DNA of 8,865 nt from an uncultured Thiotrichaceae bacterium (GCA_938038645.1 CALHTA010000224.1:1-8865); one strand, 5' to 3'; shown: positions 1 to 5,567, numbered from the stretch's first letter. Notes: a model not told the origin generated them from the sequence alone. A program made the numbers and translations.

Positions 1-185
1 ACCAAAATGAGCTTGCCTTCATCGTTACCCTGTACTGATTGGATATACTCTTGGCTTACTTTGGCTTTCGTGTGACCATATGGCAATAGTGCTTCATAAG
101 GAATGCCAAGTTTTTCTCCGATCTCACCGATTGGTTGCATCGTTGCTTCACGCGCTATTTCGATATCACTTTTATAAGTTGTCAT
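1..185 (-). CDS. fhs: Formate-tetrahydrofolate ligase, N-terminal 61 residues (cut by window edge)
   Basis: This enzyme makes 10-formyltetrahydrofolate from formate, tetrahydrofolate and ATP in the cytoplasm, feeding purine and formyl-Met synthesis. Only the first 61 codons plus two bases lie in the window; the family is about 555 residues. The translation has the family's N-terminal pattern: [20 protein letters not shown], then LGIP, a [10 protein letters not shown] stretch (about residues 35-44) and GKLILV at the edge, the strand just before the family's ATP-binding loop. The ATG at 183-185 is preceded by AGGATGAG on the minus strand, an acceptable ribosome binding site. It is divergent from the flavodoxin-like gene at 493. 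The family call is from memory of the conserved N-terminus and is strong, although the catalytic loops are outside the window. Confidence 0.92.
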   Translation of the reverse strand, partial: MTTYKSDIEIAREATMQPIGEIGEKLGIPYEALLPYGHTKAKVSQEYIQSVQGNDEGKLIL

Positions 186-208
186 GCTCTCATCCTGAAC
201 AAAAATAT

Positions 209-234
209 AAGGCCAAATCAGTCGATAAAGGCCA
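209..234. repeat. Direct repeat AAGGCCA x2 in the fhs leader
   Basis: AAGGCCA occurs at 209-215 and 228-234, 19 bases apart start to start (about two helical turns). It lies 24 to 49 bases upstream of the fhs start codon. The copies could be half-sites for a dimeric regulator, or chance. No regulator is inferred. Confidence 0.35.
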
Positions 235-249
235 CTTGGTCAATCATCT

Positions 250-272
250 GAATTGAATGTAGGGCTCAATTC
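250..272. promoter_or_regulatory. 7-bp inverted repeat upstream of fhs
   Basis: GAATTGA at 250-256 pairs perfectly with TCAATTC at 266-272 around a 9-base centre. It lies 65-87 bases upstream of the fhs ATG, so it could be an operator or a leader hairpin. The arms are visible; the function is inference. Confidence 0.35.
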
Positions 273-306
273 GTTAAATATATTTACGGCTAGTATCAAA
301 TCTAAT

Positions 307-330
307 AGAGGCAAGTAGAACTAAGCCTCT
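307..330. promoter_or_regulatory. Hairpin with 6-bp stem in the fhs/flavodoxin gap
   Basis: AGAGGC (307-312) pairs with GCCTCT (325-330). Inside, AGT (314-316) can also pair with ACT (320-322) around an AGA loop. On the plus strand a TAAAATTTTT tract follows, so it resembles a weak rightward terminator. No rightward gene lies upstream in the window, so its role is unclear. Confidence 0.35.
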
Positions 331-378
331 GTAAAATTTTTCGCAATAATGGGATAGTCTGTAGTAACTTGCAAGCAC

Positions 379-407
379 TTTTCAGAATATCTAATCGAGG
401 GTATATT
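379..407 (+). promoter_or_regulatory. Candidate sigma-70 promoter for the flavodoxin-like gene
   Basis: TTTTCA (379-384; 4 of 6 to the -35 consensus) and TATATT (402-407; 5 of 6 to the -10 consensus) are separated by 17 bases. Transcription would start near 413-415, giving a leader of about 80 bases. The palindromes at 418-447 would then lie just downstream of the start site, a usual place for repressor operators. Confidence 0.4.
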
Positions 408-417
408 ACAGGAGAAA

Positions 418-431
418 TGTAAGCGTTTACC
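418..431. promoter_or_regulatory. Operator-like imperfect palindrome, LacI-family style
   Basis: GTAAGCGTTTAC (419-430) has GTAA/TTAC arms around a central CG, with one mismatched pair. CG-centred palindromes of this size are typical of LacI/PurR-family operators. No regulator gene is in the window. The site directly follows the candidate promoter. Confidence 0.35.
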
Positions 432-447
432 TACATACAAGTAGGTA
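428..447. promoter_or_regulatory. Perfect 7-bp inverted repeat in the leader of the flavodoxin-like gene
   Basis: TACCTAC (428-434) pairs with GTAGGTA (441-447) around a 6-base loop, 46 bases before the start codon. It overlaps the palindrome at 418-431, so binding or folding of one could exclude the other. It could be an operator or an RNA hairpin. Confidence 0.4.
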
Positions 448-492
448 CTTAAGAGGCATTAAACTTCAGAACCCTAGCAATAAATAACGCCT

Positions 493-945
493 ATGAAACC
501 AATTTTAGTAGTTGCCAATACCCCTTCCAAAAACTCACTAGTGTTAAGAAATGCGGTGCAGATAGGAATCGAAGACTGTGACTACCCTGTCATCATTAAA
601 CCACCTTTAGAAACGACCGCCGCCGACGTTTTATCCTGCGGTGGCATCATCATTGGCACAACTGAAAACTTTGGTTACATGAGTGGCCAAATCAAAGATT
701 TCTTTGAGCGCATCTATTACCCCTGCTTAGAGGAAACACAAGCGTTACCTTGGGCGCTCTATATCAAGGCAGGCTTAGATGGAACCGGCGCAACGAAAAG
801 CGTAGAAAAAATTGTGGTTGGGCTTAAATGGAAGCCCATTCAAGGACCATTATTACTTAAAGGTGAATTTCAGGAGAAGTTTACAGAGGAATGTCAGACC
901 CTCGGCTCAGGAATGGCCGAGGGTTTAAAGCTTGGAATATTCTAA
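493..945 (+). CDS. Flavodoxin-like / NAD(P)H-dependent FMN reductase family protein
   Basis: A 150-residue small cytoplasmic protein with a flavodoxin-like fold, probably binding FMN. MKPILVVANTPSKN (1-14) forms the first beta strand and the phosphate-binding loop. GTTENFGYMSG (55-65) followed by QIKDFFERIYYP matches the flavodoxin/reductase loop that contacts the isoalloxazine ring. A glycine-rich KAGLDGTGA stretch lies at about 92-100. No signal peptide or membrane segment is visible. The length fits flavodoxin-type proteins. The redox partner and substrate cannot be read from the sequence. The ATG is chosen because the first strand begins right after it, but no good Shine-Dalgarno sequence precedes it. 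It is a single gene ending 14 bases from the convergent ydgA-like gene. Confidence 0.75.
   Translation: MKPILVVANTPSKNSLVLRNAVQIGIEDCDYPVIIKPPLETTAADVLSCGGIIIGTTENFGYMSGQIKDFFERIYYPCLEETQALPWALYIKAGLDGTGATKSVEKIVVGLKWKPIQGPLLLKGEFQEKFTEECQTLGSGMAEGLKLGIF
898..924. terminator. Strong 9-bp GC-rich hairpin inside the 3' end of the flavodoxin-like CDS
   Basis: ACCCTCGGC (898-906) pairs perfectly with GCCGAGGGT (916-924) around a 9-base loop, within codons 136-144. Only TTTAAAG follows on the plus strand and CTGACATT on the minus strand, so neither side has a proper U-tract. It sits where the two convergent transcripts end and could be a weak bidirectional terminator or an RNA-stabilising 3' hairpin. 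Confidence 0.4.
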
Positions 946-959
946 GGCGTTATAACTTA

Positions 960-2441
960 TTACTGAGGTGCTAACGGAAGCGGTGTTCCATTAATCATCA
1001 ACTGACCATCTGTAATTTGTAACTCAGAAACAAACTTATCGTCTTTTAGCGTCACAAACTCCGCAGCCATAATTTGAATCATCGGTGTAAGCCCTGCTTT
1101 ATCCGTTACCCCTTTACTCAGTGAAACATCACCGCGCCCCACTAATAAGGGCATGATTGAGCTTGGATCCGGTGCTGCTAAGATTTGCATCATTTGAGCT
1201 GCATCAAAATCGATTCCGGGTTTAAAGCCGGCATTAATATCAGCATTTAAATCGCCTTCTGCTGAAGTCGCATTAACTTTGATGTTTGTAGATGCTGCGT
1301 TCTGGGCAAGCATTTGCACAAAATCAAACATTTTCGCCTGCATCTGAGCCGCTGCTTTTTGGGGATCAGGCTCGGATGAAAGTTCTTTAACCAATTTCTG
1401 GTAATCAGTCACAGCAGCCAAAGGAATTGCCTTGAACTGAAGATCAATTTCAGCTGTTTTAACATCGACCGGTGAGTTCATCATCCGCATCATGCTAGGG
1501 TCCAGCGTTCCTTGGTATTTGACTGACATTGTCAAATCTTGGTTCTTCGCTTGCTCCAGCTTGGTTTCAAACTTTAGTTCAGGAATCTTAAGCGGTGTTG
1601 GCAACGCTGCGGGGTTGGTAATTACCAACTCCTGCAAACTCATATTACCAACACCTAACATGAAACTTGCGCCATCAGCTTGCTTATAATTTCCTGCTAA
1701 GCCCATCTTTTGCAGCACAACACTGATGCCTTCTCCCATGCTCGCTTCAATGGCACTGCTCGTTGCTTGATAGCTGCCATTTTGCATATTGCCATCACCT
1801 TTACCGCTCATGTCCATAGTAAATGGCTTTAGTGTGATGATGTTTGACTGCTCGCCATCACTCACGGTTAACTGCTCGACGTTCATATCGGCCGTAAACG
1901 TTAAACGGTTTTTTACATGGCTCTTTGAATTAATTTTCGCCCCAGCAAAATCAACAGTATTACCATCTTCAGCAACGTGTTTAATCGGCGCTACGGTCAA
2001 GGTCTCCGTAATGCCTTGTTTGAAATCCACCACACCTTCGATAATTAAGGTGTCTTCATTGATTGCTTCTGGCAGATCAAATCCTGTTAAGTCTGGGCGC
2101 GTGATAATTCTGGCTAAACCAAACCCTGCATCACCAAGGTAAGGGCCGTGAGTAATTTCAGTGGTATAAGGAACCGTAAATCCTTCTGACTCATCAGCGC
2201 CTATCAAAGACACTTTCAGAACGCCGTTTGCTTTGGCATCTAAATAGCCTTTTTCATAACTATCTAACGTGACGCTCGCACTTTGAAACTGTGGATTAGA
2301 CTCAACCAGTGTCGCTAGTTGACTATTCCCTTTCTCAACCAGATTTTTTGTTATTTTCTCAATTTGAGAACCAATTAGGAACGGGCCAGCCGCTGCCGCG
2401 GCAACCACTAGCAACACAAGTGCAATTAGGATTTTTTTCAT
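960..2441 (-). CDS. DUF945 / YdgA family envelope protein
   Basis: A 493-residue protein, close to the roughly 500-residue length of E. coli YdgA. The N-terminus (KKILIALVLLVVAAAAAGP, about residues 2-20) is a positively charged, hydrophobic signal/anchor segment. The remaining roughly 470 residues would therefore lie in the periplasm, probably tethered to the inner membrane. The motif SYEKGYLDAKA (61-71) matches the family's N-terminal SYxxG pattern. A C-terminal pattern of strands and amphipathic segments with MMQILAAPDPSS (about 415-426) follows. The molecular role of the family is unknown. The ATG has only a weak ribosome binding site. A candidate promoter (2476-2502) lies in the 72-base gap behind the upstream phosphoribosyltransferase gene, so it may be transcribed alone or by read-through. 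Confidence 0.85.
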   Translation of the reverse strand: MKKILIALVLLVVAAAAAGPFLIGSQIEKITKNLVEKGNSQLATLVESNPQFQSASVTLDSYEKGYLDAKANGVLKVSLIGADESEGFTVPYTTEITHGPYLGDAGFGLARIITRPDLTGFDLPEAINEDTLIIEGVVDFKQGITETLTVAPIKHVAEDGNTVDFAGAKINSKSHVKNRLTFTADMNVEQLTVSDGEQSNIITLKPFTMDMSGKGDGNMQNGSYQATSSAIEASMGEGISVVLQKMGLAGNYKQADGASFMLGVGNMSLQELVITNPAALPTPLKIPELKFETKLEQAKNQDLTMSVKYQGTLDPSMMRMMNSPVDVKTAEIDLQFKAIPLAAVTDYQKLVKELSSEPDPQKAAAQMQAKMFDFVQMLAQNAASTNIKVNATSAEGDLNADINAGFKPGIDFDAAQMMQILAAPDPSSIMPLLVGRGDVSLSKGVTDKAGLTPMIQIMAAEFVTLKDDKFVSELQITDGQLMINGTPLPLAPQ

Positions 2442-2475
2442 TAGATATAGGATTTTGAATAAAGAGTGCTCAGAC

Positions 2476-2502
2476 TTTATACATGCCCCTACAAAACGTC
2501 AA
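2476..2502 (-). promoter_or_regulatory. Candidate sigma-70 promoter of the ydgA-like gene
   Basis: Read on the minus strand, TTGACG (2497-2502) is 5 of 6 to the -35 consensus and TATAAA (2476-2481) is 5 of 6 to the -10 consensus. The 15-base spacer is short. It lies 35 bases upstream of the start codon, in the gap after the phosphoribosyltransferase gene. A small hairpin (CGTC/GACG, 2497-2508, followed by TTTTG on the minus strand) overlaps the -35 region and could partly terminate the upstream gene. Confidence 0.45.
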
Positions 2503-2513
2503 GTGACGGCTAA

Positions 2514-3071
2514 TCAGATAGCGACAAACGGTTTATTGGCTTGGATCTCTTCACGTGACAGACCACTAAGCTCATACGGAAACACCAACCAATTCTGAGT
2601 AGTATGCAATGAGAAATCTGGCACTAAACCCGTTTGATCATGTGAGGGACGATGCCATAAAGCAGCCACTTTGACTTCTTGAGGCATATTGCGTTTCAGA
2701 TGGTTTTGCAGACGATTAATAACAGCAGTTACATTTCTTCCGGTGCTCAACACGTCATCGACTATTAATAAGCGATCCTCTGCATTCAACGTTTCAAGCA
2801 GGTACTGTGTACCATGTACTCGAATTTTAGGGTCGGGAACATCTAACGTTTCTTGGTAGTGCGAAAGTCCTTGGTAGGACGTTCTCAAAGCGATATGGTC
2901 AGTTTCAACACCCAGCGTTTGTAAACATTCCTGAACATAAATCCCAATAGTGCTCCCTCCACGCCATAAACCCACAATAAAGGTCGGTCGGAATCCACTC
3001 GAAAAGATTGTTGTACCTAAGCGAAAGGAGTCAAGAATCACCGATTGTTCGTCCAGAAACTGCTTTTCCAT
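2514..3071 (-). CDS. Phosphoribosyltransferase, xanthine/hypoxanthine-guanine type (paralog A)
   Basis: A 185-residue type I phosphoribosyltransferase, likely transferring the phosphoribosyl group of PRPP to a purine base (salvage) in the cytoplasm. LLIVDDVLSTGRN (101-113) is the PRPP-binding loop with the paired acidic residues D105-D106. LWRGGSTIG (35-43) is the early Arg-Gly pyrophosphate loop, and PDFSLHTTQNWLVFPYEL (151-168) fits the base-binding hood of xanthine/guanine enzymes. The start at ATG 3069-3071 is preferred over an in-frame TTG at 3126-3128: it aligns without gaps with the start of the divergent paralog at 3174, and a GAG-type binding site lies 6-8 bases upstream. The two proteins match at about 33 of their first 64 residues. 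Paralog A has a six-residue insertion near residue 75. The exact base is uncertain. Confidence 0.82.
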   Translation of the reverse strand: MEKQFLDEQSVILDSFRLGTTIFSSGFRPTFIVGLWRGGSTIGIYVQECLQTLGVETDHIALRTSYQGLSHYQETLDVPDPKIRVHGTQYLLETLNAEDRLLIVDDVLSTGRNVTAVINRLQNHLKRNMPQEVKVAALWHRPSHDQTGLVPDFSLHTTQNWLVFPYELSGLSREEIQANKPFVAI

Positions 3072-3173
3072 TATGAGCTCGCTGTTAACATCAATAAGAG
3101 GCTTGCGCCAAACTAGAATACGCGACAATATAACCGATTACAGATGATATCGTCGAACCCAGTGTGAATATTT
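3072..3173. promoter_or_regulatory. Shared divergent promoter region of two phosphoribosyltransferase genes
   Basis: These 102 bases separate the two start codons and must hold both promoters, unless leaders overlap the genes. TATAAC at 3129-3134 is a good -10 for the rightward gene, but I find no well-spaced -35. No clear operator palindrome or PurR box is visible. An open TTG-started extension of the leftward gene covers 3072-3128 but is not conserved in its paralog. Confidence 0.35.
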
Positions 3174-3740
3174 ATGAGCAAAGTGTACCTGACCGCCCAA
3201 GGCTTACTTGAAGATTCATTTGCATTAGCTAAGCAAGTGTTAGACAGCGGCTTCAAACCCACTTTTATCATTGCAATCTGGCGTGGTGGCGTTCCGATTG
3301 GAATCGCCGTTCAGGAATACCTTGAGTATCACGGAATATCGACTAACCATATCGCTATTCGTACCGCTTCTTACAGTGGTATTGATAACCAAGCGCGTGA
3401 AGTAAAAGTGTTTGGCCTTAACTACCTAGTGAAGCATGTTAAGCATGATGATCGACTGCTGATTGTTGATGATGTGTTTGACACGGGACGTTCGATTGAG
3501 GCTATCTTAAACTCATTACGCAGCAAGGCGCGACTGAACACGCCTGAGCAAATTCGCATAGCAGTGCCCTATTACAAACCAAGTCGTCGACAAACTGATT
3601 TTGTGCCTGATTATGTTATTCATGAAACATCTGATTGGCTTAAGTACCCTCATTCTTTAGAGGGATTGAGTCCTGAAGAGATGCAGGAACATCGTCCAGA
3701 AATATTCGAAATAATAAAAGATCACTTACCAAGCAGTTAA
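3174..3740 (+). CDS. Phosphoribosyltransferase, xanthine/hypoxanthine-guanine type (paralog B)
   Basis: A 188-residue type I phosphoribosyltransferase, homologous to the divergent gene on its left. LLIVDDVFDTGRS (95-107) is the PRPP-binding loop with D99-D100, and AIWRGGVPIG (34-43) is the pyrophosphate loop. FVPDYVIHETSDWLKYPHSL (143-162) occupies the base-binding hood, where paralog A reads FPYEL and this one YPHSL; base preference may therefore differ. It resembles the short archaeal/bacterial xanthine-guanine family more than classical Hpt. Purine salvage is the default role, but base specificity is not proven. No strong Shine-Dalgarno sequence precedes the ATG. It appears monocistronic, followed by a 454-base gap with only a weak AT-rich hairpin after the stop. 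Confidence 0.82.
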   Translation: MSKVYLTAQGLLEDSFALAKQVLDSGFKPTFIIAIWRGGVPIGIAVQEYLEYHGISTNHIAIRTASYSGIDNQAREVKVFGLNYLVKHVKHDDRLLIVDDVFDTGRSIEAILNSLRSKARLNTPEQIRIAVPYYKPSRRQTDFVPDYVIHETSDWLKYPHSLEGLSPEEMQEHRPEIFEIIKDHLPSS

Positions 3741-3763
3741 TTCTCGAATTAAATCGATTTTTC

Positions 3764-3787
3764 ATAAGAAAATAGTTTATTTTTTAT
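3764..3787 (+). terminator. Weak AT-rich hairpin and T-tract after paralog B
   Basis: AAAATA (3769-3774) pairs with TATTTT (3778-3783) around GTT. The stem can be lengthened by a G-U and an A-U pair, and it runs into T residues to 3785. The stem has almost no GC, so termination would be inefficient. Confidence 0.3.
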
Positions 3788-3905
3788 ACAAACTAAAATA
3801 TCATTGTCTTTCTCATTAAGTTTGCTAATGCTTAAGTTAAATAATACTTACCAATAAAAAGCACATCTTAGTAAACCTCTCTTGAGACATAATATTTCAA
3901 TCAAC

Positions 3906-4076
3906 CCTCAACCGAAGTGACATAAGCAGCCATTCTGCAAGTGCAGAGCCATGTCCTGATTTATTGTCATAACGCAACGATTAAACAAATCGTAATGTAG
4001 CCATGCTACAGCTTGTAAAACCTCAACCGCGCTAGTTATTAGCAGCAACCTACATTGGTCTGTGGAGTACTCCACT
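3906..4076. repeat. Repeat-like block: direct repeat framing clustered hairpins
   Basis: CCTCAACCG occurs at 3906-3914 and again at 4021-4029, framing 106 bases. Inside lie CTGCA/TGCAG with a 2-base centre, ACGATT-AAACA-AATCGT (3977-3993) and TGTAGC-CAT-GCTACA (3996-4010). Just outside is the perfect palindrome GTGGAGTACTCCAC (4062-4075). The block is richer in GC than its surroundings. The structure fits a short interspersed or MITE-like repeat with a 9-base target duplication, or a structured RNA. Its translated reading frames remind me of short hypothetical proteins annotated from repeats in marine gammaproteobacteria, but I cannot verify that here. Confidence 0.45.
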
Positions 4077-4118
4077 CACTCATTACAATTAATTAAGTAT
4101 ATTTTTTGCACATTAATA

Positions 4119-4135
4119 AGCAGAATGAATTTGCT
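4119..4135. promoter_or_regulatory. Operator-like inverted repeat upstream of the lipoprotein operon
   Basis: AGCAGAATGAATTTGCT is an imperfect palindrome with AGCA/TGCT arms and six of eight pairs matching. It lies 60 to 76 bases before the lipoprotein start, where a promoter would be expected. No convincing -35/-10 pair with correct spacing was found around it. Function is inference. Confidence 0.3.
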
Positions 4136-4194
4136 GTGATAAACAAAATCTATACCCCAAATCTAATTAATCTCAGCATTACCTGGAGAAAATT

Positions 4195-5160
4195 ATGAAC
4201 TATCATCTTGCCTGTTCATCAACACTGCTGTGTTCGTTTCTGGTCACAGGCTGTTCGACACATGCGATAAAACAAACCAATGAAGTTTCAACAACTGCAA
4301 TTGTTTATACCGATACGCTAAACAAACTACTCGAAATTACTAAAGGACGAGTCATTGAAATGGACTCATGGATACTGTCTATGAGTCATACCGGTAAAAA
4401 CAAAGCGCAAAAGTTGAACGAAAAAAATGACGCTGTAGAAAACTGGATAAGCGTTGCTGATCAACTGCGTGATCAAAACATATTACTGCAAGAGTACTTT
4501 AAAGCTTTGCAGGCAATGGTTGACTCACCGCTTAGAAATGATATGAGCAAAACGCTTGGTTCAGTCAGCTTCACGATCAGCGAGATCAATGCGACTCAAT
4601 CTCTTAGATATGGTGTAGGAGAGCCTTCAAGTGAGCTTGGTGGCAATCAAGTGGGGCTTGTTTCTGAGCTAAGCAGCATAGTTATTGGCAGACATTATGC
4701 GGGTCAAGTGAAACAAGCATTAGAAAGAGATAAAGAAATCATCGGTAGGCAGATTGATTTACAGGCGAAACAGTTGGCGCTGATTTCTAACATTTATAAG
4801 CGTCGCTTAAAAATGGAAAACCAATCTCATTACGCCGATAAAGTACTAGGGCCTTTTGTGAGTAAATCACCAAATAATCAGTTTCATGTTGATGAATGGG
4901 CAAATAACCGACTGAAGTGGTTCAACAGAAAAGAAGCTTTAGATATTTTTGAAGATGTACAAGAAGCAAATGAAGCTTTTCGTGAAGCATGGGTAAATAT
5001 CTTGCAAGGTAAGCAAGATATCGGAGTGGCAAGTGCAATGTTGAGTGATGTTAATCGCTTCATCAGGCAGGCTTATAAATTGAATGATTCTATAAAAAAC
5101 CCGCAGCCACTTTACCCCGGAGTACCACCTCAAATCTACGTTCGAGAGGAGAATTACTGA
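4195..5160 (+). CDS. Predicted outer-membrane lipoprotein, mostly helical, family not recognised
   Basis: A 321-residue protein with a lipoprotein signal peptide: hydrophobic residues 5-18, then lipobox V17-T18-G19-C20. Cleavage and lipidation at C20 are predicted. The next residues are Ser-Thr, not Asp, so sorting to the outer membrane is expected. The mature part is almost all charged, heptad-like helix (for example about 75-112, 180-215 and 245-275), with a Pro-rich tail near 299-312 (NPQPLYPGVPP). I see no enzymatic motif. The ATG has a good site (TGGAGA, 4184-4189). The stop overlaps the next start by one base (TGATG), so the two genes are almost certainly one translationally coupled operon. 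A structural or scaffold role, or helical pore/adhesin function, is possible but not shown. Confidence 0.75.
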   Translation: MNYHLACSSTLLCSFLVTGCSTHAIKQTNEVSTTAIVYTDTLNKLLEITKGRVIEMDSWILSMSHTGKNKAQKLNEKNDAVENWISVADQLRDQNILLQEYFKALQAMVDSPLRNDMSKTLGSVSFTISEINATQSLRYGVGEPSSELGGNQVGLVSELSSIVIGRHYAGQVKQALERDKEIIGRQIDLQAKQLALISNIYKRRLKMENQSHYADKVLGPFVSKSPNNQFHVDEWANNRLKWFNRKEALDIFEDVQEANEAFREAWVNILQGKQDIGVASAMLSDVNRFIRQAYKLNDSIKNPQPLYPGVPPQIYVREENY

Positions 5161-5483
5161 TGGCACAATTTAAAGAAGTAGCAATTGAAACGTTGGAAGA
5201 GACTTATGCCAAACTTGTTGCAAAACCAACAATTGACATGTCGGCACAAGAAATTGAAATTCGTGGTGAAACCGTACACGACATCAGCCTGAAAATTTTG
5301 AAGATAGAAACGACGAGTATGCAAAAGCTGAATGAAGCGATGTCTGCTAGAGGAGATGAAATGCAGGATGCATTAACTAATCTAGAAAAAGCAGCAACGG
5401 AGAATACTGACTATCTAACGATGTTGCAGGCGGTTGATCAAGCCCTGCAACTAGTTAGCAGCACCTTTCTTTTCTTGCTTTAA
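5160..5483 (+). CDS. Small helical protein coupled to the lipoprotein gene, family not recognised
   Basis: A 107-residue, acidic, almost wholly helical protein that starts inside the stop codon of the lipoprotein gene. A strong ribosome binding site (AGGAG, 5147-5151) sits 8 bases before the ATG. It has no signal peptide or lipobox, so it would stay in the cytoplasm unless exported another way. Residues 25-60 and 65-95 look like amphipathic helices able to form a coiled coil. The last residues (LVSSTFLFLL, 98-107) are an unusually hydrophobic tail ending at the stop. No known domain is recognised. The tight coupling implies a shared process with the lipoprotein, although their predicted compartments differ. 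A strong terminator follows 22 bases after the stop. Confidence 0.7.
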   Translation: MAQFKEVAIETLEETYAKLVAKPTIDMSAQEIEIRGETVHDISLKILKIETTSMQKLNEAMSARGDEMQDALTNLEKAATENTDYLTMLQAVDQALQLVSSTFLFLL

Positions 5484-5504
5484 TCTTAAGTTTACTTGAG
5501 TACT

Positions 5505-5532
5505 AAAACCGGGCTAACGCCCGGTTTTTTTT
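5505..5532 (+). terminator. Strong intrinsic terminator of the lipoprotein operon
   Basis: ACCGGGC (5508-5514) pairs perfectly with GCCCGGT (5519-5525) around TAAC. AAA (5505-5507) pairs with TTT beyond it, giving a stem of about 10 bp, and T residues run to 5532. On the minus strand the stem is followed by TTTT, so it may also stop transcripts from the convergent oxidoreductase gene. Confidence 0.9.
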
Positions 5533-5567
5533 GTCAAAAACGATACGCACCGTATCCTGAACAATTA

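Larger units (their letters stand above)
186..492. other. Divergent regulatory gap between fhs and the flavodoxin-like gene
   Basis: I see no convincing coding sequence in these 307 bases. The region holds several inverted repeats and a candidate promoter for the rightward gene. On the fhs side there are two AAGGCCA copies (209-215 and 228-234) and a 7-bp inverted repeat (250-256/266-272). In the middle is a hairpin (307-330). On the rightward side are a promoter-like pair (379-407) and two overlapping palindromes (418-447). I do not recognise a glycine or tetrahydrofolate riboswitch in the fhs leader. Confidence 0.6.
3741..4194. other. 454-base gap holding a repeat-like block
   Basis: No convincing gene is seen here. 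The left part (3741-3900) is AT-rich, with a 10-base palindrome AAATCGATTT (3751-3760) and a weak AT hairpin. The centre (3906-4076) is a higher-GC block of palindromes and hairpins listed separately. The right part (4077-4194) is AT-rich leader DNA of the lipoprotein gene, ending in a clear ribosome binding site. Confidence 0.6.

Noticed and set aside
186..300. Riboswitch in the fhs leader
   Set aside because: I could not match the conserved core of the glycine or tetrahydrofolate riboswitches; only simple repeats and one hairpin are seen.
411..422. GGAG followed by ATG TAA, a possible start-stop regulatory frame
   Set aside because: Only two bases separate GGAG from the ATG, too few for efficient initiation, and it overlaps the operator-like palindrome. 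Most likely chance.
1492..2142. Open frames on the plus strand opposite the ydgA-like gene
   Set aside because: They are antisense to a well-supported 493-codon gene, have no ribosome binding sites and give no family-like protein.
3072..3128. TTG-initiated N-terminal extension of phosphoribosyltransferase A
   Set aside because: The extension is not matched in the paralog, TTG is a rare start, and a homologous ATG lies downstream.
3908..4075. 55-residue GTG-started frame on the minus strand within the hairpin block
   Set aside because: No ribosome binding site is evident, another frame of the same DNA is equally open, and the DNA is dominated by palindromes. Better explained as a repeat than as a gene.
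4939..5166. Minus-strand open frame opposite the lipoprotein end
   Set aside because: It is antisense to the coupled operon, rich in Cys/Ile/Phe as shadow frames often are, and has no recognisable domain.
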